DNA from: Calonectria ilicicola
Lineage: Eukaryota; Ascomycota; Sordariomycetes; Hypocreales; Nectriaceae
NCBI GenBank assembly: GCA_020809705.1
Contig: CP085825.1
Coordinates: 2,232,001-2,296,000, forward strand
DNA length: 64,000 bases
Direction: 5' to 3'
Shown here: positions 1 through 11,147 of the stretch, piece after piece
Layout: each line of letters begins with the position of its first letter
Position numbering within the stretch: the first letter of the stretch is position 1
Notes under the pieces: generated by a model
Database searches by the model: none
What the model saw: the letters and a program-made list of their open reading frames with translations, nothing else
Told to the model about the DNA's origin: nothing
Made by a program: the position numbers and the translations under genes

Positions 1-295
1 CCTCAATGGTATCCAGACCACGGAGGACGAGGTAGAAGAGGGTGATGGGGACTAGGAGCTCATGGTTGAGCTCCTGAATGACTGACGCAAAACTGCGACT
101 TGTCAGGTTGAGGTAGCGGAAGCATTCTTGGAGCTCAGGAGACTCCGTGCTGGGGTCGCGTCTGTGGACAGGGTCGTGCCAGACTTTCCTTCATGTCGTG
201 TCAGCATCGCCAATGAAAAGGGGAATCAGCTAAGCGTACCATTGGATAATGGACCGAAGCTGGTTCGGGTGGAAGAGAAAGTAGAGGGCTCCCAT
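1..295 (-). CDS. ERG9: Squalene synthase, N-terminal part (gene runs off the left edge)
   Basis: Squalene synthase joins two farnesyl diphosphates into squalene at the ER membrane, the first committed step to ergosterol. Read on the minus strand, exon 1 (295 down to 240) encodes [18 protein letters not shown] plus two bases. A 51-nt intron (donor GTACGC, acceptor ATGAAG) leads to exon 2 from 188 to the edge, restoring the family sequence [10 protein letters not shown]. Exon 2 then shows [13 protein letters not shown] and [12 protein letters not shown], the start of the first Asp-rich substrate-binding motif. The TSRSF and LRGLDTIE blocks are diagnostic of squalene synthases. Only about 81 residues are in the window; the catalytic core and C-terminal membrane anchor lie outside. 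A TATA-like element sits about 106 nt upstream of the start. The short ORFs reading across this stretch on the plus strand are shadows. Confidence 0.93.
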
Positions 296-400
296 TTTTG
301 CGAGAGCTGGAGCAGGGGGGGAAAAAGCAGAGAAAAGTCTGAGAGGGTGGACAGTGCGCGAGAGACCAACTCAGACGCCCCGATGAAGGGAAGGATGCAA

Positions 401-410
401 ATATATAAGG
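401..410 (-). promoter_or_regulatory. Probable TATA element of the squalene synthase gene
   Basis: The minus strand reads CCTTATATAT here, about 106 nt upstream of the ERG9 start codon at 295. The position suits a fungal TATA box. No classical sterol-response heptamer (TCGTATA) was seen nearby. Confidence 0.45.
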
Positions 411-3400
411 CAATTGCAACCAGGGAACCAGCTGGAACGCGTCTCTAGTCGCCGCCCGTCGTCACTACGAGGAGAAGAAGAAGACAGAGTGCCCTCCATT
501 CCGGATAAATTGACATTAGTAGTGTAGGGCCGTCTTTTCTCCTTGGAGGCGCCCAACCCTGGATACAACGATGTTGATGGTGCATTGGTGCATATGACCC
601 CGTTATACACATAGGGAAACAAATTTGGGTCCAATAGCGCAGCAAGGACATGCCCACTCACACTGTGGGTTAATTTTGGAGCACCTGAGAGCTTAGCTCC
701 CTCCTGAAGTTGATGCTCGCCACCAAAAGTGAGATCACATCTTGAAAAGACCAGATCTTGCCTCTTTCAAATGCGGAGAAGACACCCCGGGCCCGAGATC
801 TTGTTCCAATCGACGGATCATCGTCCAAAGCCGGCGTGACAAATGAATGAATCGATGTTTCGAATCGTGAATTTCGGTTGACCTTGCGAGTGCAGGGACT
901 ATCTTGCATAGCTGCCATACGAGATCTCAGTGTCTCTGATAGGGCTGACAAGGAAGGATATAACTGATCCCATACATTGGGCTTACGAGTATATTTTTGC
1001 TCAATTCCCAAGAAGCGAAGATCATACTCCGTAGTCTATAGCTGCAGATAGCTTAGAACGCTCTCCGCTGGCCAGCCCTCCCCAGGTCTGAAGATTTCCA
1101 TAGTCATTCTTCTCCGGATTTGGCCTGTGCTTGGGAGCTGTGTGACGAACAGCCAGACGTTGTTTACTCAAACGGTATTGATGTAACCCTCCTATAGTTC
1201 TGTAACCGGTTTAGTTGCACACAGCCCCCCTGAATCTGGACCACCTAGATGATTCTTTTTTTGCGGCCAAATGTCTGCAACCCCACATGCATGCGTCGTA
1301 TTGCGAGGAAACATTATGGCTCAAACAAGCCCATTCGTTTTATATCTAGTTTGTGCTGGGTCCGAACACGACTTTGACCATCAAGTAAATGACGCGGTCC
1401 CCCAGTCCCGTAGATGCAAACCGCAAGACAGCGGCACGCGAGCGATTTCTTCAGCGCGCGACAATCCTTATTTGTGAAGCACTAAGCTGTGAGTGGCTGG
1501 AACATCGTGCCGTCTCACCCGCCACCATGACATTTTCTGAATCAGCTGCGGAGGACCAAACCGGCGACACGAGTACGAATACAAAGTTGACACTCGTCAG
1601 TTGCCATAACTTCCTAGATGGTTTTAGGGCCAAATTCTTGTCTGCACGACAGACGGACGTGCATGATGCATTGCGCATCTGTTACACCGGATAACCCGAT
1701 ATTCAAGCTGCTCCGGACATATGCTCTTCGGCGAGACGGGCCTCTACACCGCTTCGGCCGGATGAGTCCCAACCCCACGCTGTGAGCTCCAGACATCGGG
1801 AAATTGCGCCTCTTCATCTCAACATTTGGGAAGCGAGCCAATAGGGCAGGAATTCGGTCTGCGGGCGCCACGTCTCGTGCCCTGTTTGGTTTTGCATTTT
1901 CTTCAGGACATGATGAAACGCTCATGATGGGCCACTAGAGTGCAAGAATACAAATACGAGATTTTACGAATAAGAGGCCTTCAATATCACCTTTGCCAAT
2001 AGGTGGTCTGGACAGGCGAAACAAACCCCGAAACGGCGTTCGGGGCACAATGTGAAAGGCCGTTTGGAGCAATCTGACGGACAAGCCCCACATACAAAGC
2101 CCACTCAGTATCCCACCAAACAGGGCATGTTGAACCTCAAAAAAGAGCTGTGTAACTACAAGGATTTGAGTCAGGAGGCACATGAGTGGTTCAAACAACA
2201 CATCGTCGAACTCTGAGTAGGAAAAGGGGTTGCCGTAATTAATATGTACAATGCAATATCTGAATTGTACCCCTCTACTTTTCCCCCGCCATTCCTGAAT
2301 TCGACATGTAAAAAGAAATAAGGAATGAATAAATAATTCGAATGCAGCATTTTATTAAGTATTCATTTAATGGATTCATTCATTGATTTTGTTTTTTAGC
2401 CATTGACCTAATATTTGGAGCAGTTAAGTCCTGCGGTGCCCAAGGTGAAGATGTCACACATGTTTTCAGGGGGGTGCATTACACATGTCCTATTACGAAA
2501 ATTTTCTGAACCAAGTGCCATGAAACTGTAATTACTACAAGATTGGAGCAAACTCTAAAGCCTACCTAAAAGCAACCAGGGATGATGATGGTGAGTGGGT
2601 GGCCGAAAACATCCTGTAAGAACCTTGGATGAGTATTGAAGAAAAAAAGAGAAATCGGTACATTATTGGAGAAATGACCGTCAGGTCAGTTGCACGCATC
2701 TAGTTACAAGTTAGGTATTACCTACTTCGAAATTTTTCTTTGCGTAGTGTCTGGGAGATAATTGTGTCGCGTGCCACGTAGTCTTCCATCACACGGAATG
2801 GCTTTTCAGCTTCCCTTGGGGGGCTGGCAGCCGACGTAGTGGCGATGACGATGGTAATTTATGTTATACTTACATTGCCTTGACCAGATTGATGATAAAA
2901 GGCTAGATGGGGAAATACCAACCACAAAAGGGCGCTCGACATAGGCACCAAATTCAACATTGATACGGAATACCTTGGTGGGAACCGTGGTGGCTTGACA
3001 TGAGAGGAACGCTCTCTATGCGATTGCAAGGAAGGTGGCAAAGTGGTGTAGGAACATGGTACAAGACAACTGCCGTGTACAACAGGTGGTTGTGAATTGG
3101 AAGCGCCAAAAGCCTCCCAACGTCGTCGGGAATGATGGATGCCGAAGCTTGGCTCAGAACCTGGTAAACGAAAATTGAATTTAAAACGTGACAGGGTAGG
3201 TTTAATCTAGAAACATTGACCACGTGGCAATGATGAAGGTCATCATGGCTCGAGCCATCGCTAGCAAACAAATTATAGTGTCATGAGCGTCATATGACGG
3301 CTAGAGACAAAAAAAAAAAAAAAAAAAGGGATTGCTTTGGGATGGCATGAGGCTTGGTTCCAGCTAGGGGAGGCTTGGATATGTGGCTGGTGTTTACGTG

Positions 3401-4313
3401 TATGAAGTACAGGGAACAGGGTAAACATGTGAAGAATAATCGTTTTAGGCAACAAAATGGGGGACGAGACTCACATGCGTCATAGATGGATGGCCGTACG
3501 CAGGCACGCAGGTGACAAGAACGGCACACCATCACAGAGTTGGGTAAAACATAAAAAACACATGAAACCGGAGGGAAATATTTTTCCCAACACTGTTGAA
3601 TAGTATCATGTTAAGCTGGGGGAGGGATTTCCATAATTATCGTTATTCCCCCTTACAACTAGATTGCGAGAGATATTCGGGTGCTGTACGCGCTTTGCCA
3701 TGGATGCCGTCATCGTAGGTAGAACATCCCGAGAATGGCATGAATACCCTCAGCTTCATGTGACGCAGCTGTTCGCAAGTGTGGCTGTTCAGGAGTCCCA
3801 CCTTGGCCTCTTGAGTACACTGCCCCGCCATTACGTACGTGGGTAACCCCTCATCGCCTGAAGAAAAAAAAAATTCTGGCGGGCGGGGAGGCGGGTGAAC
3901 GGCAAGCACTAACAACAACGGGTGCTGATAGCTGGGCAACTGGTACCTAACTTGACAGCCCGAACAATGGTATCCCCCGGAAACCCCGCCGGGATGGCTT
4001 TGTCTTCGTAAAATCTAGTGGCTCCCAGTGGCTCAGGGTGCTGTGGCTCAGTGCCAAGTCCCTGGGCTCGGTCTCGGGACATGCTAACATTAGTCGCCCA
4101 AGCCCGACAGGGTCTTGTAAATTTGTACGTACCTGGCGGTGGCAGGGTGTGAACGGCACAACGCCATCGTCAATCAACCTTTTGTTTTTTTGACTCTTAA
4201 CAAGAAGCTTGCTTGTATTTCTTGCCTCGCACCATATACCTCCCCCCTTTCCCACCATCCTCTAGGTGAGACTCTGAGCCCGCGCGACCAGCCCCACGCA
4301 GAAGGTCTCCAAC
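411..4313. other. Intergenic stretch, 3.9 kb, between ERG9 and the DnaJ gene
   Basis: This is the shared upstream region of two divergent genes. Open frames are short (up to 113 codons, e.g. minus strand 670-1011), overlap one another on both strands and match no family I know. It contains a MITE-like repeat at about 2244-2488, listed separately, and an 18-nt A run near 3310. A small unannotated gene cannot be excluded, but nothing here supports one. Confidence 0.6.
2244..2488. mobile_element. Degenerate MITE-like repeat, copy A
   Basis: About 245 bp with imperfect terminal inverted repeats: left ATGTACAATGCA, right TGCATTACACAT. It is non-coding with an AT-rich core containing inverted ATTCATT-type stretches. 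It shares both ends with a second copy at about 53010-53238. The left ends share CCCCTCTACTTTTCCC and GCCAT. The right ends share an AAGGT-N3-GATGTCACA block preceded by a G-rich GTT.AGT.C segment. TA dinucleotides lie near both borders but the exact boundaries are eroded. The structure suggests a non-autonomous Tc1/mariner- or pogo-type element; the superfamily is inferred from TA flanks only. Confidence 0.6.
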
Positions 4314-6038
4314 ATGGTCGTCGATACTGCCTACTACGACACCTTGGGCGTACAGCCCACAGCGACTGAGCTGGAAATTAAGAAGGCTTATCGCAAGCTG
4401 GCCATCATCCACCACCCAGGTTTGTCGCTCCTCTCTCACCCCGAGCGGGTGAAGCAACATGGGACCAAGCATCCCGCGCGACTCCGGCTTGAACTAACCC
4501 CCTCGCCTTAGACAAGAACCCCAACGATCCCACCGCCCACGAAAAGTTCCAAGCTATTGGCGAGGCCTACCAGGTTCTCTCGGATGAAGACCTGCGCAAA
4601 GCTTATGATAAATTTGGCAAGGACCATGCGAAACCTCAGGAGGGCTTCGCCGATCCCGCCGAGTTCTTCACCTCCATTTTTGGAGGCGAAGCTTTCGTCG
4701 ATTGGATCGGTGAGATTAGCCTTATGAAGGATCTCACGGCCACTATGGACATTACCATGCAGGAGCAAGAGGAGGAGGCTGCTGCTGCTGCTGCGGCGGC
4801 GGCGGCGGCGGCGGACGCCGCTAACAAAGACGAGGAAGACTTCCCCGGAACGGACGAAGCTATTAAGCAGTCCATGCAGGACAAAAAGCAAGAGGCCAAC
4901 GTCGGTGGTTCGGCATCACCTCCCCCACCTGCCGTGGTGGTCGACGACGAGAAGCCCGAGAAATCTGCCGAACACACCCAGCACGCCGATGCGCCTCTAC
5001 CGCCCCGATCCGATGCCACATCTCCTGCCCCGTCGGCAAGCTCTCGCAATCGAACCCAAATTCCCCTCCGACCGGCCCTTATGGATAAGGCCCACGAGGA
5101 AATTGAGGGCGAATTGACTGAAGAGGCGCTTAGGAACAAAGAGAAGAAGAAGGGTGGCTTGACTAAGGAACAACGGGAGCAGCTCGCCGCCTATGAGAAA
5201 GAGCGAGCCCGCATTCGCCAGGAACGTGTCGACACCCTCTCCCGCAAGTTGCTGGATCGTCTCAGTGTATGGACCGAGACAGACAAGGGCGCTGATGTTA
5301 CCAGGGCCTTCCAGGAGAAGATGCGCCTCGAGGTGGAGAACCTCAAGATGGAATCCTTTGGTATTGACATCCTGCATGCCATCGGTCAGACCTACGTTTC
5401 CAAGGCCTCCACTCTGATTCGCAGCCAAAAGTTCCTCGGAATTGGCGGCTTTTTTAGCAAGCTCAAGGACAAGGGCAACCTTGTCAAAGAGACATGGAAC
5501 ACCATTAGTAGTGCTATTGATGCCCAGCAGACCATGGAAGACATGGCCAAGATGGAGGAAAAGGGTGGTGAGGACTGGACTGAGGAGAAGCGTGTTGAGT
5601 ACGAGCGCCGTGTTACGGGCAAGATTCTTACTGCAGCATGGAGAGGTAGCAAGTTTGAGATCCAGAGTGTTCTGCGCGAGGTTTGCGATAGCATCCTCAA
5701 TGACAAGAAGGTTGCTCTGCCTAAACGATTAGAGCGTGCACAAGCCCTTGTCTTGATCGGCGACGTTTTCCTCAAGGTACGTTTTGACAACCGCATTGAT
5801 GTCTTTATTCTATCCCTTTTTTTTTTTTGGATCAGTGATATTGATTTGTATTACTTAGGCTGAGCGAACTCCCGAGGAGGAGGGCGACTATCTCGTCTTT
5901 GAGCAGCTTGTCGCTGAGGCTGCCATTAAGAAGGACAAAGAAGACGAGGGCAAGAAGAAGAAGGACCGCAAGCACCGCGACAAGAAGACCGCTGAGGAGG
6001 TGGCTGCGGACGCACCAAACGTACCCAAACAGCAATGA
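4314..6038 (+). CDS. X-domain DnaJ (type III Hsp40) protein, CAJ1/DJP1-like
   Basis: This is a J-domain co-chaperone that stimulates Hsp70; yeast relatives CAJ1 and DJP1 act in the cytosol, DJP1 in peroxisomal protein import. Exons are 4314-4419, 4512-5776 and 5859-6038, giving 516 residues. The first intron falls inside the HPD motif: exon 1 ends ...AIIHHP plus G and exon 2 supplies AC, restoring HPD (residues 34-36). The J domain covers roughly residues 6-70 and ends with [16 protein letters not shown]. An acidic stretch is followed by about 12 alanines (GCT/GCG repeat near 4778-4813). The DnaJ-X domain follows ([20 protein letters not shown] through FLKVRF/AER). A Lys-rich tail ends in PNVPKQQ. 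There is no Cys-rich zinc region, hence type III. Whether it is the CAJ1 or DJP1 equivalent cannot be decided here. Confidence 0.92.
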
Positions 6039-7071
6039 GTGTAACACGCGGCCCTAGATGAACCTACGAGGATGGATGGATGGATGACGAGAACGCTGGA
6101 AGGAAGCCATAGACAGCGATGCGAGACAGAGACGGCCGGCAACGATTTTTAGACATAATTCCCATGATCCCCCTTTCCCACCTTTTTTCTACTTCCCCCT
6201 TCAACCCGCCTTTCGGACTTGAATATATCCTCAATCCCTCTTTCACCTCCTCATTGTATGGAGCACTAGTTTATCACGACATCAATGCGAGTAGCACAGG
6301 ATTGACAATGGAACATGTCTTTGGTATTTCTCTCTCGTGGGTCTAAAATAAAGAGAATTGTTTCAAGAAAACCCACGGTTCTCTACCCAGCTACCTCATC
6401 AGGAGCCAGTACGGGAGCCATTCGATTTGATATATCCATCCACAAGAAACTGTGGTGCAGAATGCCAGTCCATCTATCCGTTGCAATAGCATTTCCTCTT
6501 TTTAATGTGATTTGACTCGCCAGTACGTGAATTCTCTCGGGGGTATCTGTTTGTACATATCCTTGCAAAGATGGGCAATAAAAAAGAGCACGAACGCAAT
6601 CTACAAATGAAAATAGGGTCCAGGTCAAGGAAAAAAGGGTCAAACGAACAAGTATATCCGACAATAGGTTCATATCCCAGTCGAAGACAGCCCTTCGTTC
6701 CGATCATCAAGTCTGTGAGGCCGTGAGAGGAGAAAGGACGAAAGGAAACGAGGGCATTGTATGCAGGGACGTAGCCGCCATGTCGAAAGTGGGCAAGAAA
6801 AGTAACGAGGAGCCAACCAAATGAAATAGGGAAAAAAAAAAGCAGAAAAGAACGCCTGCCACCCAACGCCATGTATATATGTTGGTCCCCCTTTTTGTAT
6901 ATCCGTGTACGTTGTGATGTGTATCATATGTTTAAGTTCGGTTGGATAGCGAGAATTTTGTGAAAGATTTTCAAAAAGGGGGGGAACCAGGAGTGGTGAG
7001 TGTATCCGGCTCCAGGCCGCGCGAAATCCATCAGTCTCGTTCATTTGCAGGTGGAATTACGGATGAGGCAG
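6039..7071. other. Convergent intergenic stretch, DnaJ gene and coiled-coil gene
   Basis: Both flanking genes end toward this 1-kb segment, so it should hold two 3' UTRs. A likely polyadenylation signal AATAAA occurs near 6346 on the plus strand. I see no gene; the open frames are short and overlapping. Confidence 0.5.
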
Positions 7072-9315
7072 TTATACCACCTCAGTCTGGAGTTCGATGC
7101 CACTATCACGGTCTTGGGAGCTCTTCTCCCACTGAATTGGCGCTTCTAGCTCGGAAACAATACTTTCAGTCTCCAGGCTCTCCAAAAGTTGGTCATCGAG
7201 ATGAGACTCCTCGTCGTCTGGAGGTGCCAGGATGTGTCCACCAAATTTCACGTCCGACACATGGACCTTGTATTCGAGAGCTTTCTGGCCCTCTCGGATA
7301 AGGACTTCGGTCCAATTCAAACATCGTTTGAGGCTCTGGTTGATCTTTTGGCTATCAACCAGAAGTTCGTGGTGCTTGGTAAGATCAAGACGGAGACGAC
7401 GCTCATCTCTGTGTCTGCGAGCAACTGTCTTCTCATCATTGGGTTCTGGGTTTTCTCCAGTAGATCCGGATTCCTCCTGTGAAAGATCAGATTCGTCAAG
7501 AGAGTCCATGTCTTCCTCTTCCTCTTCCTCCTCCTCCTCTTCCTCCTCTTCCTCTGACATCGCCGACATCGCTGATGGTTCTTCATCGCTCAACTCCGCT
7601 AGGCTGATCGGAGCATCCGATAAAGCTGCTGAAGCAACTCGGCTAGGGCTGGCAGAAGGTTCGACAGAGAGATGACCTGCTCTTGACAACCGGCGGTATC
7701 TACGGATTTCGGCTGTTTGTTTTCGCAACTGACGCTCCAATGTACGGTTGATGGCTTCTAATGAAGCATTTGTGATTTGTAGGTCCTGGACCTTGCGCTC
7801 CCGTCGGGCGTTAGCAACTAACTCACTAACTGGATCCGCTGAATGAGTTGATTTAGTCGGGCTTTGCAAATCTGGATCGGCATCGTCACTCTCTTCGGGA
7901 AATTCCTCAGCAAATTCCTCAGCAGCTTGCAACAGAGAAGCCATAGTCATCACCGGCTGTATCAAACCTGGGCTGCCTGGGGGCGAAGATGGTTCAGATG
8001 CCTGTAAAGGTGGGGACATTGCAAACTTGGGAGAGTAGGTTGAATCGAGGGTGGGAATGCTGCTGGCCCTGGAGTGGCCTCTCGAAGACCTTGGTGCCGA
8101 CTCCAGGCTGACTTTCCTCTTCGTATTGAAGCCTGCTGAAGCGGACATGGGTGGTGTGGAAATGTGGTGTCTATTGCCAGCACCTTGTCCGTTCTTAAGA
8201 ATAGAAGGAGGATTTTGCTGTAGCATTTTAATGGGAGATAGTGGTCGGGGAGGCATCGCAAATCCTGGGCCGGTGGCCGAGCTACTTGTATTTGGCCGCT
8301 TGACGTTGGATGAACTGGCCGAAGAGGGCCCAGAAGACTGGTTGCCAGGCTTCAACGAGGTTTCAGGAGCCCCGCTAGCATAGAAGAATTTAGATTGTGT
8401 TGGTTCGGGAGGTGTTGCCGTTGCTGGAGAATTGCTCCCCTTTATAGGAGGACTTGAGGTTCTCTTATCTTCAGCGTTGATGGCATTAGCATAGAAGAAA
8501 GTGGCGGGTTTTGCTGACGTCGACGTCGGCCGAGACGGGGGCTGCTGTGGTTGTGCACCCCGAGCATCGCTGGCGTAAAAGAATTTGGAGTCATCGTTGC
8601 CGGAATCTGTTCTGGAAATGGAAAGCCTCTTGGAGTGCCCAGGCAGAGAAGCCCTTGGGTCCCAACCATCGTGACTCCTCTCCGGAATCGGGGTGCCATT
8701 GGGGGTTGTGTTCGTGCTCTCGCCACGAGATTGGCGTCCACCCGAACGGGGGGTAGCGGTTGTGTCGTCTCGATTTGGGGTCGACCTTCGTACAGCTAGC
8801 GTAGGTCCTTTGGCAGCAATCTTGGGCGTCAAGGGTGTTCGTCCGATATTCTTGGCGGCAGCGGCACTGAGGTGTGGAGGGCGGGGCCTGGAGTCGGGCA
8901 TCTTGGAGTCAGAGCCCACGGCACTCGAAGCGGTGGTGGAACGGGTTGTGGTAGCGGTCAGCGCCAGGACATGTTGTTGTTGCTGCTTGTTGTTGAAGCC
9001 CAGCGGTGGCGAGCGGGTGTTGGACGTGACAGCCACGGAGACGGGGCGGGAGGGGAACCGACCGCGCACCTGGGGTGAGGGAGTGACGGGAGACCTCGGG
9101 GATTTGGCTGTGGTAAGGCGCTTTGGGTCGAGAGTCTGGCCTGAAGCGGAGGCAGACGAGGTCCTGGCCGAGGCGGTGGAGGAGTGAGAGGCGGGTGTGT
9201 GGAAGGAGGAGGATGGTGACGGAGTGCGGTTGATGTTAATGGCAGACGAATTGATGGTGCGCATTCTGACTTGTGACTTGCCGGCACGGGAGCACGGAGA
9301 CGTGCGCAGTCCCAA
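7072..9315 (-). CDS. Low-complexity coiled-coil protein of unknown function
   Basis: A single open frame of 747 codons without introns. I do not recognise a named family. The first about 400 residues are Ser/Thr/Pro/Arg-rich and look disordered. Three copies of an FFYA motif occur: KFFYASDA, TFFYANAI and KFFYASGA, encoded near 8565-8590, 8485-8500 and 8376-8391. A heptad-like segment (ERKVQDLQITNASLEAINRT and following, ending RRYRRLSRAGHLS) looks like a coiled coil. Next is a run of about 17 acidic residues from a GAA/GAG repeat near 7512-7560. A second helical block follows (DSQKINQSLKRCLNWTEVLI, EYKVHVSDVKFGG). Conservation is most likely in the two helical parts. A second in-frame ATG at codon 18 (MRTINSSAININ, 9264) is an equally good start. 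Role unknown; a scaffold or cytoskeleton-linked function would be a guess. Confidence 0.75.
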   Translation of the reverse strand: MGLRTSPCSRAGKSQVRMRTINSSAININRTPSPSSSFHTPASHSSTASARTSSASASGQTLDPKRLTTAKSPRSPVTPSPQVRGRFPSRPVSVAVTSNTRSPPLGFNNKQQQQHVLALTATTTRSTTASSAVGSDSKMPDSRPRPPHLSAAAAKNIGRTPLTPKIAAKGPTLAVRRSTPNRDDTTATPRSGGRQSRGESTNTTPNGTPIPERSHDGWDPRASLPGHSKRLSISRTDSGNDDSKFFYASDARGAQPQQPPSRPTSTSAKPATFFYANAINAEDKRTSSPPIKGSNSPATATPPEPTQSKFFYASGAPETSLKPGNQSSGPSSASSSNVKRPNTSSSATGPGFAMPPRPLSPIKMLQQNPPSILKNGQGAGNRHHISTPPMSASAGFNTKRKVSLESAPRSSRGHSRASSIPTLDSTYSPKFAMSPPLQASEPSSPPGSPGLIQPVMTMASLLQAAEEFAEEFPEESDDADPDLQSPTKSTHSADPVSELVANARRERKVQDLQITNASLEAINRTLERQLRKQTAEIRRYRRLSRAGHLSVEPSASPSRVASAALSDAPISLAELSDEEPSAMSAMSEEEEEEEEEEEEEEDMDSLDESDLSQEESGSTGENPEPNDEKTVARRHRDERRLRLDLTKHHELLVDSQKINQSLKRCLNWTEVLIREGQKALEYKVHVSDVKFGGHILAPPDDEESHLDDQLLESLETESIVSELEAPIQWEKSSQDRDSGIELQTEVV

Positions 9316-11147
9316 AACGGTAGGGTGCTTTTTTATTTTTACTGGCCGACGAGCATGAGGGGCGGTACAATTTTAAGTTAGGGGGCAACGGCGGTCCCTG
9401 GGAGTCCCCTGGAAGCCACCTAACAGCGTGCTGGCTCACTGAGAGTTAGTGGACACAAAATAATAAACAGCAGCTCAAGTGCGCCAGCCAGCGGGTAAAT
9501 CGTAGTGGGGTGCGGGAGTGATGGGCAACGGATAGGGACCAGAAGGGTCTAGTGTGCGTGTGTATATTGCTGTAGAGTGGAGAGCTTGTAAAAGTCGTCT
9601 TGACGGTGGGTATGCGGGTAGATATGGAGACGGATGCAGCACGACAGCACTAGAGGCGAGGGAGGCAGAAACCAAGAAGAGGAAAACGAAGGAGAGATCG
9701 GGAGAGTGGAGGGACGGGTGAAGCGAGGGAGTAGACGGGATTTGAATGCTGAATCCCCGGACAGAACGAAGCGACCGCCATCCATACCGCCATGGTCTAG
9801 GTGGTCCAGGCCACAAGGTCCTGATTGGGCCACTGCTGGTCTAGCAAGGCCGTGCCAACACCATGCCATGTCGCCCATCGCAGGCGTATGCCCCGGAGTG
9901 GATAGCATCTACGTAGTTGCTTTGCGTGCACACGCATATTTTCTCTACGGCCTCGAGAGGCGGCGATGGATGAGGCTGTATGCATGAAACTCATTTGGTT
10001 TTGTGTGAATGACTCGGCGGCTTAAAAAAACAAAACAACAAACACGTCCGTGTGCGTACCCCAATTCCCCAATAGCTTCAGCGTTAGCATCGCAGCTATG
10101 GATTCTACAAGGGTCCGTGTCGACATTCTGTGCAGCAGTTCTCGGGCCACCCTGGATGGAAGCCCAATAGCTTGGGCGATATAGCAGACGGAGATTCTGC
10201 CATTGCCTCCCCCAATGCCAAGTCGTGTGCAGAATTGCTTCTTCATGCCTCATACCGCTTCGGCAGTACCTAGGCAGCTCGCAATCTCGACTCCACCCTC
10301 AGCGGGTGCTCCGGGCGGTCACACAACCCCCTTGTTTGCCCTGGGCTGATCCACAGATGGATGGAGGACGGAGTTGGGCCATTCGACCAAGACAACTCTC
10401 TGCCCGTAGATCGCCGCGTCGTGGCATGACCCAGCCGACGCCACCGCCCAAGAACCGGGGTCGACGGCCAGGGCACCACGCTCGAGCTGGTACTGCTGGT
10501 TGATTGATTGATTCTAGCCTCTGGCTAGTGAGCTGCTACGCACGCACACACGCACGGAGAAATAAACCAGAATTCCATGCCTCAGATGCAGGGCAAAACA
10601 AACCAAAGAGAAAAAAAAAAAAGCAATCTCGTGCGGGACTCGTTTAAGCCCCTATGACGATGACATGCCAGCTGCGGCAAAGTAATGAGGTACGTACCGA
10701 GATGAAATGCCAAAAATAAAAAATAAAAAATATAATTTTGGCAGAAGGGGAGCACTGGTAGCACTGGAGCTTGACGGGCGCCGAAGCACCGAGCGATAGA
10801 GTAGATGGTAGCCAATCGTGACCCAATTCTGCTGACATATCGGCGCAACCTGCACGCTCCAGACCTGGCCCCGAAGTCGAGCGCTAGCAATCTCCTCGTA
10901 GCATTTCTCCAGCAAAGTTGCAGTGGCTCGATGATCCTGCAACCACCAGTCCACAACCCACTATCCCGGCCAGCCAGAGCATTCACCAACCACCGCCAGG
11001 GCCTCGCTTGGAGCCTTTCTGCTCTCTCCTCGCCCTGCTGCTGCGCCGATCTACCGCCGCTGGGCGCTCCGTCCCGTTCTACCCCGCGTCCACCTCACTC
11101 CATCCCATCAGCCTCGTCCAACTGCTGCTGCTGCCGCTGCCACTACC
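9316..11147. other. Divergent promoter region, coiled-coil and cytochrome b5-domain genes
   Basis: 1.8 kb between two divergent start codons. It is rich in T/C tracts and simple repeats, for example GATT repeats near 10500 and a GCT-rich stretch just before 11148. No supportable gene. Frames such as 9549-9908 minus and 10805-11287 plus have biased composition and no family features. Confidence 0.5.

Noticed and set aside
8693..9187. 164-codon plus-strand frame opposite the coiled-coil gene
   Set aside because: Shadow of the 747-codon minus-strand frame, with no features of its own.
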